Assembly (NCBI GenBank): GCA_013416445.1 | Contig: JACCER010000008.1 | Span: forward strand, 1 to 64,000 | Source: Alcaligenaceae bacterium | GTDB lineage: Bacteria > Pseudomonadota > Gammaproteobacteria > Burkholderiales > Burkholderiaceae_B | Direction: 5' to 3' | DNA: 64,000 bases | In this document: positions 53,368 through 61,168 of the stretch, one piece after another | How positions within the stretch are numbered: position 1 is the stretch's first letter | How the letters are laid out: every line of letters begins with the position of its first letter | Notes under the pieces: generated by a model | Told to the model about the DNA's origin: nothing | The model's database searches: none | Seen by the model: only the letters and a program-made list of their open reading frames with translations | Position numbers and translations under genes: made by a program

Positions 53368-53383
53368 GTTCATTTATATGAAC
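53368..53383. promoter_or_regulatory. IclR operator candidate, site E3
   Basis: GTTCAT-TTAT-ATGAAC, perfect 6-bp arms, lies upstream of the thioesterase/Bug transcript. It is the best copy of the module E motif. Confidence 0.6.
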
Positions 53384-53540
53384 TTCATTCATAATTTATC
53401 TCTTCTTTATTCAAGTGTCAAGAAGTATGGGCTGGTTTATTTAATCCACAGTGCTTGGTAGCAGGACAAGTGTGAATTAGTGATTTGCTTCGTATAAACC
53501 CGTATTGAGTAGTGTTGCTCTCATCTATAAAGTAGAAAAA

Positions 53541-53570
53541 AATTACATACCGGCGCTACGGTAGGTAATT
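53541..53570. promoter_or_regulatory. TetR-type operator candidate in front of the Liv operon
   Basis: Two 12-bp arms AATTACATACCG and CGGTAGGTAATT (one mismatch) flank 6 bp. The half-site CGGTAGGTA also occurs in the palindrome at 22561 beside another TetR gene. The TetR gene at 60386 inside the same block is the likely regulator. Confidence 0.6.
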
Positions 53571-53704
53571 AAAAATAATTAAGATTTACAAAGGAGGTAC
53601 CGCCACATCTGTTGAAAACAGTGAGGCGGAAGTGCTTTGAGAAGGTTTTGCCGTTGCTTAAAAACGGTTTACTCACAGGCAGCAAATTTTGTCAGGAGAC
53701 AAAC

Positions 53705-54901
53705 ATGAAATGCTTTAAAAAAGGCTGGGCAATGGCGTCGATTGCTGGATTGGCGCTCATTGGAACAGGTGCAATTGCTCAGGAAACTCTGATCCTGGGC
53801 ATTTCCGCTCCTATGTCAGGCGCCGCCGCTACGTGGGGCCTAGGTCAGGAATGGGCGGCCAAGCAGGCTGCCCAGGAAATTAATGATGCCGGCGGTGTTA
53901 AGGTTGGCGGCAAGACATACAAATTTGAAGTGCGTGCCTACGATAATAAATATAACGCAGCAGAAGGTACCAAGGTTGCACAGAACATAGTTAACCGAGA
54001 CAAGTCGCGTTACGTGGTGGGTGGTATTGGCACCGCTCCCATACTTGCTCTGCAATCCCTGACGGAACGCAATGGCGTAATTTTGTTTCAGTCGGCCTGG
54101 GGCAAGAGCATTAAAGGGCCTAGCAAGCCGTTCACCTTCACGCAATCCAACACTCCGTTTGAAATTCTGGACCCCCTCTATAAGTATGTGCAACAGCAGC
54201 ACTCGGCCATCAAGACCGTTGCCATGGTCAACCCTAACGATGCTACCGGCAAAGAAGTTGAACCTGTAGCTGAAAAAGCTTGGAGCGCGCTCGGAGTCAA
54301 GACGGTGTCAGTGAACTGGTACGAGCGCGGCACCACGCAATTTCAGCCGGTTGCCCAGAAGTTGGCCGCCAGCAAACCTGATGTCATCGACCTGGGTGTT
54401 ACTCCGCCTGCAGATGCCGGCATCATTATGCGCGAACTCAGCGTGCTTGGCTGGAACGGGGTGAAGGTATTGCCAGTGGGCACCAGTGCTACTCAGTTGG
54501 TCGATATTGGCGGTAAGGCGGCTGAAGATACCTACATGGGCTACGCCGGCGACTATGAAGGCCCTTTGGCCACTGATGCTCAGCGCAAGTTGAACGCAGG
54601 CATCAAAAAGGCCATAGGCGAGCCCCTCAACCCCTTGCAAGTCTCGGCTTACGATGCCGTGTATGCCTTAAAGGCTGGCATGGAGGCAGCCAAGAGCATC
54701 GAACCCAAAGCTATTGCCGAAGTCTTGCCAAAAATAGTCTTTGACACTTCCTATGGAAAAACCGCGTTTGGTGGCACAGACGTTTACGGCAGTCCTCAGC
54801 AGATACTCGTTCCTATCATGATCACCCAGATCAAAAACGGTGCAATGGTTGAAGTCAGCCGCATTGTTCCCGAAGAACTGAAGCAGCGTCTGGCTAAGTA
54901 G
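53705..54901 (+). CDS. branched-chain-type ABC transporter substrate-binding protein (LivK-like)
   Basis: A 398-residue periplasmic receptor of the Liv/HAAT family. After a signal peptide (to about 26, GTGAIA) come LILGISAPMSGAAATWG, GGKTYKFEVRAYDNKYNAAEGTKVAQNI and YDAVYALKAGMEAAKS. The ATG at 53705 has AGGAGAC upstream; a longer frame from 53612 lacks a ribosome site. In catabolic blocks such receptors often bind aromatic or alicyclic carboxylates instead of amino acids. It leads the livHMGF-type operon. Confidence 0.9.
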   Translation: MKCFKKGWAMASIAGLALIGTGAIAQETLILGISAPMSGAAATWGLGQEWAAKQAAQEINDAGGVKVGGKTYKFEVRAYDNKYNAAEGTKVAQNIVNRDKSRYVVGGIGTAPILALQSLTERNGVILFQSAWGKSIKGPSKPFTFTQSNTPFEILDPLYKYVQQQHSAIKTVAMVNPNDATGKEVEPVAEKAWSALGVKTVSVNWYERGTTQFQPVAQKLAASKPDVIDLGVTPPADAGIIMRELSVLGWNGVKVLPVGTSATQLVDIGGKAAEDTYMGYAGDYEGPLATDAQRKLNAGIKKAIGEPLNPLQVSAYDAVYALKAGMEAAKSIEPKAIAEVLPKIVFDTSYGKTAFGGTDVYGSPQQILVPIMITQIKNGAMVEVSRIVPEELKQRLAK

Positions 54902-54949
54902 GTTAAGTCGTTGATTACGGCTTGCCCCGTTACCAAGGAGGGTATCTAG

Positions 54950-55825
54950 TTGGACATTTATATGCAGTTGTTTTTGAACAGTTTGCAGATCGGCGCTGCA
55001 TACATACTGTTTTCCTTGGGGTTGACTCTTATTTTTGGAGTCATGCGTATCGTGAACTTTGCCCATGGCGAGTTCTTTACGTTTACCCTCCTTCTCATGG
55101 GGTTGTCTGTGCCGTGGTTGGTGGGGGCTGACATGCCCCTGCCTGTGGCTTACGCGTTGGGCGGAGCCATAAGCATAGTTCTTACCCTGCTGTTAGGCGC
55201 GCTTATTTACAAGTTTGCTTTCAAGCGGTTTCAGCGTGACATGACTGGCTCATTTGTGGTGTCGGTGGGCCTTTCCCTGCTGCTTCAAGGTATTTTCCTT
55301 GAAGTATTCGGGGGGGTGCCCAGCAAGTTGCCCACGCTTGTCGAAGGCACTGTCAATATTCTGGGCGCCTTTATTACCGCCGAGCGCCTGATTATTACTG
55401 GCATTGCGTTGCTGGTGGCCATTGTCATGTGTTGGGTCATTGCCGCCAGCAAGCTGGGCAAGGCGCTGCGTGCGGTTGCTGAAGACCACGAGGCTGCCAT
55501 GTTGCAAGGTATTCCCTATCGCAAGATTGCGTTTGTAGGGTTTCTAATTGCCACTTTTTTAGCAGCTATTGCAGCCGCCTTGTTGTCTCCAGTTGCTGTC
55601 ACCAGCCCGATCATCGGCAGCGACTACCTTATCCGAGGCTTTATCGCCATCGTTATCGGGGGGCTGGGTAGTATTCCTGGGGCCATTCTAGGCAGCATTC
55701 TCATTGCCGTCATCGAGAGCGTTGGCGGTTATTACTTTGACCCAACTTCAGCAACGATAGCCATGTTTGTACTGACTATGCTTGTGTTGTTGATTCGTCC
55801 GAAAGGGATCATGGGAAATGGTTAA
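54950..55825 (+). CDS. livH: ABC transporter permease (LivH type)
   Basis: A 291-residue inner-membrane permease with about eight hydrophobic segments. NSLQIGAAYILFSLGLTLIFGVMRIVNFAHGEFF and VIGGLGSIPGAILGSILI are LivH hallmarks. The start is TTG at 54950, supported by AAGGAGGG about 8 bases upstream; an in-frame ATG follows four codons later. The stop overlaps the livM start by 8 bp. Confidence 0.9.
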   Translation: MDIYMQLFLNSLQIGAAYILFSLGLTLIFGVMRIVNFAHGEFFTFTLLLMGLSVPWLVGADMPLPVAYALGGAISIVLTLLLGALIYKFAFKRFQRDMTGSFVVSVGLSLLLQGIFLEVFGGVPSKLPTLVEGTVNILGAFITAERLIITGIALLVAIVMCWVIAASKLGKALRAVAEDHEAAMLQGIPYRKIAFVGFLIATFLAAIAAALLSPVAVTSPIIGSDYLIRGFIAIVIGGLGSIPGAILGSILIAVIESVGGYYFDPTSATIAMFVLTMLVLLIRPKGIMGNG

Positions 55826-56774
55826 ATCATCTAGGACCTTATTGCTATTGGTTTCTAGTGCGGTGGCATTGGGTATCAGCCTGTTTGCTGGCACTGGCCT
55901 TATGGCAAGCATGGTGATGTGGCTGGCTATTAATGTACTTATTACAGCTAGTTTTCGCTTTGTCATGCTAATTGGCGAATTGAATTTTGCGATTGCCGGT
56001 TTTGTGGGGTTGGGCGCCTACGCCGCTGGCGCAAGCATGGTGTTGTTCGATCTGCCATTTGTTTTCACGCTGTTTATAGGCGCAGTGGTCGCGGGTCTGG
56101 TTAGCCTGCCTTTTGGGTATATCACCTTGCGTGCAAAAGGGGCTTATTTCATGTTGATCAGCTTCGCTTTCACAGAAGTAATACGCATGATTTACACCAA
56201 GGTAGAAATTTTCGGTGGGAACTCGGGTATGGTCGGTATTTACGTGCCTGTCTATTTAAATGATTATTACCCGACCTTCGTGGTGGCCGTTGTTCTATTG
56301 CTGCTCTATATGTTGTATCGCGTTGAAAAGTCCGATTTTGGCAAAGTGTTGGTAGCCATACGCAATAACGATGCCATTGTAGAAACGGTGGGTATTAATG
56401 TTCACCTAACCAAGGTGTTGTGTGTAGGAATCTCTTCTTTTGTCGCAGGCATTGGTGGGGCATTGCTTGCTTATTCCAACTCCGTTATCAGCCCGGGGGA
56501 TTTTGGTTTCCTGCTAGCTGTATACACACTGGCGTATCTTAAAGTAGGTGGTGAGTCCCATATTATGGGTGCCGTGGTAGGGGCGGTTGTCCTGACGCTG
56601 TTGGCACAAGCAGCCATGACACTCGGCCCATTCGAGCATATTTTCTATGGTGCAGCCATAGTGATTTCAGTGCTCGTGATGCCGAATGGCCTGATTGGTC
56701 TGTTCAAGGGCAGGTTCGTAAAACGACCATCGGCCGATACAGCCTTGGCAGGCCATTCACATAAAGGGCTATAG
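55818..56774 (+). CDS. livM: ABC transporter permease (LivM type)
   Basis: A 318-residue permease with many hydrophobic segments. GELNFAIAGFVGLGAYAAG, LRAKGAYFMLISFAFTEVIRMIY, AIRNNDAIVETVGINVHLTKVL and the C-terminal VMPNGLIGLFKG are typical of LivM. It is coupled to livH by overlap and to livG by a 1-bp gap. Confidence 0.9.
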   Translation: MVKSSRTLLLLVSSAVALGISLFAGTGLMASMVMWLAINVLITASFRFVMLIGELNFAIAGFVGLGAYAAGASMVLFDLPFVFTLFIGAVVAGLVSLPFGYITLRAKGAYFMLISFAFTEVIRMIYTKVEIFGGNSGMVGIYVPVYLNDYYPTFVVAVVLLLLYMLYRVEKSDFGKVLVAIRNNDAIVETVGINVHLTKVLCVGISSFVAGIGGALLAYSNSVISPGDFGFLLAVYTLAYLKVGGESHIMGAVVGAVVLTLLAQAAMTLGPFEHIFYGAAIVISVLVMPNGLIGLFKGRFVKRPSADTALAGHSHKGL

Positions 56775-56775
56775 C

Positions 56776-57504
56776 ATGGACTCTCAGGTTTTACTTAAAG
56801 TCGAGAACATGACTCGCAGGTTCAGTGGCTTGGTCGCCATCAAGGACCTAAGTTTTGAAGTGCGCAAGGGTGAAATTCTTGGCTTGATTGGCCCGAACGG
56901 TGCTGGCAAAAGTACTACTTTCAATGTGGTCAGCGGCTTCTTCAAGCCTTCTGAAGGCAAGCTTGCTTTTTTGGGTGAAGATATCACCGGGATGGGGCCG
57001 GCACAGGTGTGCCGCAGAGGCCTGGTTCGTACATTTCAGCATGACAGCCTGCTGCGCGATATGACCGTATACGACAATATTCTGATTGGCACTTTTGACA
57101 TGATACGTTCAAAACCCGATCGAGACTCCCGGGTTCGAGAAACAGCTGAATTGTTGGGTCTAAGCGATGTTCTTGACGATATCGCAGGAAACCTGCCGCA
57201 CGGCCTGCAGCGCCTGGTCAGTATTGCCATTGCGTTTGCTACCCGCCCCAAGTTGCTATGTCTCGATGAACCCCTGACTGGCCTGAATCAAACAGAGGTA
57301 GGGTCGGCGCTTGATGTATTCCGTCGTATCCGCGATGAATATGCATCATCGATCTTGCTCGTCGAGCACAACATGAAAGCTGTCATGGAAATTTGCGACC
57401 GTATCGTGGTACTGGATTACGGTGTGTTCCTGGCAGAGGGCAAGCCTGAAGAGGTTAAGCAGAATCCGGATGTGATTGCGGCATACCTGGGGAAACGGGC
57501 ATGA
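56776..57504 (+). CDS. livG: ABC transporter ATP-binding protein (LivG type)
   Basis: A 242-residue ATPase with Walker A GPNGAGKST, Q-loop region LVRTFQHDSLLRDMTVYDN, a signature region written LPHGLQRLVSIAIAF (family usual LxYGQQR, so the central Gln is changed to Leu), Walker B LLCLDEPLTGLN and the switch His in LLVEHNM. It energises import together with LivF. It overlaps livF by 4 bp. Confidence 0.9.
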   Translation: MDSQVLLKVENMTRRFSGLVAIKDLSFEVRKGEILGLIGPNGAGKSTTFNVVSGFFKPSEGKLAFLGEDITGMGPAQVCRRGLVRTFQHDSLLRDMTVYDNILIGTFDMIRSKPDRDSRVRETAELLGLSDVLDDIAGNLPHGLQRLVSIAIAFATRPKLLCLDEPLTGLNQTEVGSALDVFRRIRDEYASSILLVEHNMKAVMEICDRIVVLDYGVFLAEGKPEEVKQNPDVIAAYLGKRA

Positions 57505-58220
57505 GCACAGAAACTGTTCTTGAAGTTAAAGACTTGGTGGTCAAGTACGGTATCGTGCCGGCGGTCAATGGCACTAGCTTTTCCGTTAAGCGCGGCATGA
57601 TCGCAAGCATAGTGGGCTCCAATGGTGCAGGAAAGTCCACCATCATGAAAGCGCTCACGGGCTTGCTTAAACCGAACTCTGGGTCGGTGCAACTGTATGG
57701 CGAAGATGTTACTGGCATGGAGCCCGATGCGTTGGTGGCTCGTGGCTTGGTGCTTGTCCCTGAAGGTCGTCGCCTATTCAAGGAAATGTCGGTCGGCGAA
57801 AACCTTGAAATGGGCGCTTATCGGCAGAGCGATCAAATGCTTGTCAAGCGCAACCTGGAGCGTGTGCTTGAGCTCTTTCCCGCACTGCAGAATCGTCTTA
57901 AAACCATTGCGGGCAGCTTAAGCGGTGGCCAGCAGCAAATGGTGGCTGTGGGGCGAGCCCTTATGGCCGAACCCAAGTTGTTGCTGCTTGACGAGCCCAC
58001 CATAGGCTTGGCGCCCGCAATTGTCGACACCATTGCCGAGATCATTCAAAGCATAGCAACTGAAGGTGTGGATGTCTTGCTGGTTGAACAGAACGCTGAA
58101 ATGGCGCTCGATATCGCCAATTATGCATTTATCATCGAGCGCGGTGAAATTCTGCTGCAAGGTCCCGCTGCAGAGCTGGCTAATAGCGAAGAGGTACGCA
58201 AGGCCTACTTGGGTATCTAA
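57501..58220 (+). CDS. livF: ABC transporter ATP-binding protein (LivF type)
   Basis: A 239-residue ATPase with Walker A GSNGAGKST, GLVLVPEGRRLFKEMSVGENLEMG, the signature LSGGQQQMVAVGRALMAEP, Walker B LLLLDEPTIGLAP and LLVEQNAEMAL. It is the second ATPase of the Liv importer. The next gene starts just downstream, so metabolic genes are cotranscribed with the importer. Confidence 0.92.
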   Translation: MSTETVLEVKDLVVKYGIVPAVNGTSFSVKRGMIASIVGSNGAGKSTIMKALTGLLKPNSGSVQLYGEDVTGMEPDALVARGLVLVPEGRRLFKEMSVGENLEMGAYRQSDQMLVKRNLERVLELFPALQNRLKTIAGSLSGGQQQMVAVGRALMAEPKLLLLDEPTIGLAPAIVDTIAEIIQSIATEGVDVLLVEQNAEMALDIANYAFIIERGEILLQGPAAELANSEEVRKAYLGI

Positions 58221-58232
58221 ATGGGGGGCAAT

Positions 58233-59138
58233 ATGAATTTCTCGAATTCAGTAGTGGGTTTCATCGGCTTGGGCAAAATGGGGCTACCCATGGCCAAGAA
58301 TCTTCAGTCTGCCGGGCAGTCGCTGATTATCTACGATGTTTCACAACAGGCATGTACCTCCCTGGCGGGGCATAAGGGGACAGAAGTGGCTACGAGTATT
58401 TCAGAAGTAGCCAATAAAGCTGACTTGATTTTTACCATGTTGCCAACTGGCGAGGATGTTGCCCAGGTTTGCCAGGCTGCCGATGGCCTTTTTAGCCATG
58501 CTCGCCCAGGGACGCTGATTGTTGACTGCAGCACAGCACATCCTCAACTGATACGTAGCCTATCCGACGCAGCGGCCCATATATCGTTGCGTATGCTGGA
58601 TGCGCCCGTTTCTGGCGGTGTCGTAGGCGCGGTAGCGGGCACGCTTACCTTTATGGTTGGGGCAGACCAGGTCACAACCGACTCGCTGCGCCCGGTGCTC
58701 AGCGCCATGGGGAAAAAGATAGTGTCTTGTGGTGCGCCTGGCCATGGCCAGGTTGCCAAGATCTGCAATAACTTGTTGTTGGGTATTTCCATGATAGGCA
58801 CGTGCGAGGCTTTGTCATTAGGGGCACGGCACGGTATGGATCCAGCCATGCTTACTGAAATCATTGCCTCCTCAACTGGAAATAACTGGTGTGTCAGCAC
58901 TAATAACCCCTGGCCTGGCGTACTTCCAGATGCGCCTTCTTCACATGGCTATGCTCACGGAGGATCCATCCAGACACTGGCTAAAGATATGGGCTTGGCT
59001 GTTCAGACAGCGTCCGAACAACATATGCCTTTACTGCTGGGGGCAGTGGCAAAACAGCTTTATGAAATGGCGATGAATCAAGGCTTGAGTGATCTTGATT
59101 TTTCCTCGGTCATCAAGCTTTATGCTGAATCAAAGTAG
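58233..59138 (+). CDS. 3-hydroxyisobutyrate dehydrogenase-family oxidoreductase
   Basis: A 301-residue NAD(P)-dependent beta-hydroxyacid dehydrogenase. VGFIGLGKMGLPMAKNLQSAG binds the nucleotide, DAPVSGGVVGAVAGTLTFMVGA is the substrate segment, and the catalytic Lys lies in GQVAKICNNLLLG. The ATG at 58233 follows a GGGGGG stretch; an ATG at 58221, touching the livF stop, is possible. Its place in the Liv operon suggests oxidation of a hydroxyacid formed from the imported compound. Confidence 0.88.
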   Translation: MNFSNSVVGFIGLGKMGLPMAKNLQSAGQSLIIYDVSQQACTSLAGHKGTEVATSISEVANKADLIFTMLPTGEDVAQVCQAADGLFSHARPGTLIVDCSTAHPQLIRSLSDAAAHISLRMLDAPVSGGVVGAVAGTLTFMVGADQVTTDSLRPVLSAMGKKIVSCGAPGHGQVAKICNNLLLGISMIGTCEALSLGARHGMDPAMLTEIIASSTGNNWCVSTNNPWPGVLPDAPSSHGYAHGGSIQTLAKDMGLAVQTASEQHMPLLLGAVAKQLYEMAMNQGLSDLDFSSVIKLYAESK

Positions 59139-59171
59139 CGCCAATAATCAATAAACAGGAGACATGCAATC

Positions 59172-59930
59172 ATGGGACGTCTTGAAGGGAAAGTAGCACT
59201 TATTACGGGTGCTGGCGCAGGCATAGGCCGTGCCAGTGCACTATTGTTTGCTCGGGAAGGGGCAAAGATTGCTGTGGTAGAGCGTGATACCCAGTCCGGA
59301 GCAGAAACAGCCAAGTTAATCAAAGATGCTGGTGGAGACGCTGTTTTCATTGCAACCGATGTTACCGAGGCTGCTGATGTGGAAAGCGCTGTTCAGCAGA
59401 CGCTCGACATCTTCGGCCGTCTTGATGTGTTGTACAACAACGCGGGCGGCTCGACTGTTAACGATGCCCGGGTTACTGATGCGCCCGTAGATGAGTTCTG
59501 GCGCAAAATGAAACTCGACTTGTTTGGAACTTGGCTAGGTTGCCGTTACGGTATCGATGCCATGCTTAAGTGCGGTAACGGTGGCTCGGTTATCAATGCA
59601 ACGTCTATCTTTGCCATCATCGGTACACACGGAAAAGACGCCTACACTGCAGCAAAAGGGGCTATCAGTGCTATCACGCGCTCTATGGCTGTGGAATATG
59701 CTTCAGAAAACATCAGGGTTAATGCCGTTGCCCCTGGTGCTACGGCCACCGCGCGGGTACTCAAGCTACTCAAAGAAGATGGCGTAACTTCGAAGTCTCT
59801 GGATGGGCAACTTTTGGGGCTGGTTCAGCCAGACGATATCGCCTACGCCGCCTTGTATCTTGCGTCCGACGAATCACGGTCCACGACGGGGCATATTCTT
59901 ACCGTTGATGGCGGTTTGACCATATCTTGA
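59172..59930 (+). CDS. SDR-family oxidoreductase
   Basis: A 252-residue classical short-chain dehydrogenase: TGAGAGIGRASALLF, NNAGGS, the catalytic triad with Ser in NATSIFAIIG and YTAAK, VNAVAPGATAT and a C-terminal TGHILTVDGGL. AGGAGAC precedes the ATG. The substrate is unknown; it lies between the hydroxyacid dehydrogenase and a Dabb protein. Confidence 0.9.
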   Translation: MGRLEGKVALITGAGAGIGRASALLFAREGAKIAVVERDTQSGAETAKLIKDAGGDAVFIATDVTEAADVESAVQQTLDIFGRLDVLYNNAGGSTVNDARVTDAPVDEFWRKMKLDLFGTWLGCRYGIDAMLKCGNGGSVINATSIFAIIGTHGKDAYTAAKGAISAITRSMAVEYASENIRVNAVAPGATATARVLKLLKEDGVTSKSLDGQLLGLVQPDDIAYAALYLASDESRSTTGHILTVDGGLTIS

Positions 59931-59993
59931 TTCGTGTGGTTTAGGTCTGGAGGCAAGCTTCCTCACTGTGTTTCTCCGAAGGATAGTAATTTT

Positions 59994-60284
59994 ATGTTTC
60001 ACCACGTCGTGTTGTTGAGTTTCAAAAGCGCTCTTAATGCCGAAAATCACGCATACATTAAAGGTGTTTGCAATGATATGCAGCGTGAGCTTCCTGGGGT
60101 GGAAAGTGTTCAGTTCGTCCAGAATGTGTCCAACCGATCACCCCGCTTCACACATGCTTTTGTTGCCGTATTTGTTGACGAGGCGGCGCACGATAATTAT
60201 CAATCAGCACCTATGCATCTTCCCCTCCGGGACAAGATCGCTGAGTTGACTGACTCTGTCGTCGTATTGGATTATGAAACCTGA
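59994..60284 (+). CDS. Dabb (stress-responsive alpha/beta barrel) protein
   Basis: A 96-residue ferredoxin-like alpha/beta barrel protein (MFHHVVLLSFKSALNAEN, HAFVAVFVDEAAHDNYQSAPMH). Dabb proteins form small dimers; some are cyclases or hydrolases and others are of unknown role. The ATG at 59994 gives the family's usual start MFHHVVL; AAGGA lies about 13 bases upstream. Confidence 0.85.
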   Translation: MFHHVVLLSFKSALNAENHAYIKGVCNDMQRELPGVESVQFVQNVSNRSPRFTHAFVAVFVDEAAHDNYQSAPMHLPLRDKIAELTDSVVVLDYET

Positions 60285-60385
60285 AAAAACAGCAAGCAGT
60301 TGTGTGGTTTTCAGGTCTGATGAAAGCGGCTTAATAGGTGTAAGAGTCAATCATGCCTGCTAAAAACTGACTGGAGAGTTGAAAC

Positions 60386-61039
60386 GTGAAACTGGGTGCT
60401 GAAGTACAAGATGTCAGGCGCTCCTCGACAACAAAGAGAAGGGTGGGCAGGCCGCCATTAACCAAAGATCCAAAACTTCGTATCTTGGAAGCAGCTGCCA
60501 GGCAGTTTGCTCAAAAAGGATATGAGTCCAGCTCGTTGGGTGATCTTGCAGAGAGTCTTGGTGTGTCCAAGGCGGCTATTTATCATTATTTCAGTACTAA
60601 GCAGAAGATTTACGATGTCATTATCTTGAACGCATTGTCTGGGCTGGTGAACGCTGTGTACCAGGATGTCGCTGAGCAGAGTACGCCTTATGACCGACTA
60701 AGGGCTTTCATGACGGCGCATGCGCGTTACTTTGAAGCACACTACAACGAGTTCGTCGTCATGCTGGTAGGTTTTAGTGGCATGAGCGTACTGGAAATGA
60801 AGTACGAAGCTGTGCGATTGCGCGACAAATATGAAGATTTGCTGCGGTCCATCATCGAGCAAGGCGTCCAAGATGGATCATTTGCTCAAAGTACTGCGGT
60901 AACTGCTCGTCGAGGGGTGTTGTCGGTATTAAGCTGGATGGCGCGTTGGTACAGCCCAACAGGAACAAAGAGTGCTGAAAAAATAGCACTTGAATATTTT
61001 GATTTGCTGACGCAGGGGATGAACCCACGTATGCCTTGA
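60386..61039 (+). CDS. TetR-family transcriptional regulator (module F)
   Basis: A 217-residue regulator with a basic N-terminus (TTKRRVGRPPLTKDPK) and the helix-turn-helix segment AARQFAQKGYESSSLGDLAESLGVSKAAIYHYFSTKQKIYDV (about 35-75). The start is GTG at 60386 with GGAGAG upstream. It is embedded in the plus-strand block it may control, and its probable site is the inverted repeat at 53541. Confidence 0.9.
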   Translation: MKLGAEVQDVRRSSTTKRRVGRPPLTKDPKLRILEAAARQFAQKGYESSSLGDLAESLGVSKAAIYHYFSTKQKIYDVIILNALSGLVNAVYQDVAEQSTPYDRLRAFMTAHARYFEAHYNEFVVMLVGFSGMSVLEMKYEAVRLRDKYEDLLRSIIEQGVQDGSFAQSTAVTARRGVLSVLSWMARWYSPTGTKSAEKIALEYFDLLTQGMNPRMP

Positions 61040-61168
61040 GGCTGATGCCGCCGTGATAGCTCACATATCGGGCAGTGCATCGCGGCATATCAACGATTAG
61101 ACGATATTTGTAGGTAATGGAGCGGTGTGGCCTTTGTACATCGCCATCCAATCATTACAGGAAAAAAT

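Larger units (their letters stand above)
53315..53704. promoter_or_regulatory. divergent regulatory region between modules E and F
   Basis: This 390-bp AT-rich gap has no convincing gene. It holds the IclR-type site E3 (53368-53383) near the thioesterase and a TetR-type inverted repeat (53541-53570) near the livK-like gene, followed by an AAGGAGG at 53591-53597 and the ribosome site of the livK-like gene. Confidence 0.6.

Noticed and set aside
60284-60325. Inverted repeat ACCTGAAAA / TTTTCAGGT after the Dabb gene as a terminator
   Set aside because: The loop is long and no T-run follows; the block seems to continue into the TetR gene.
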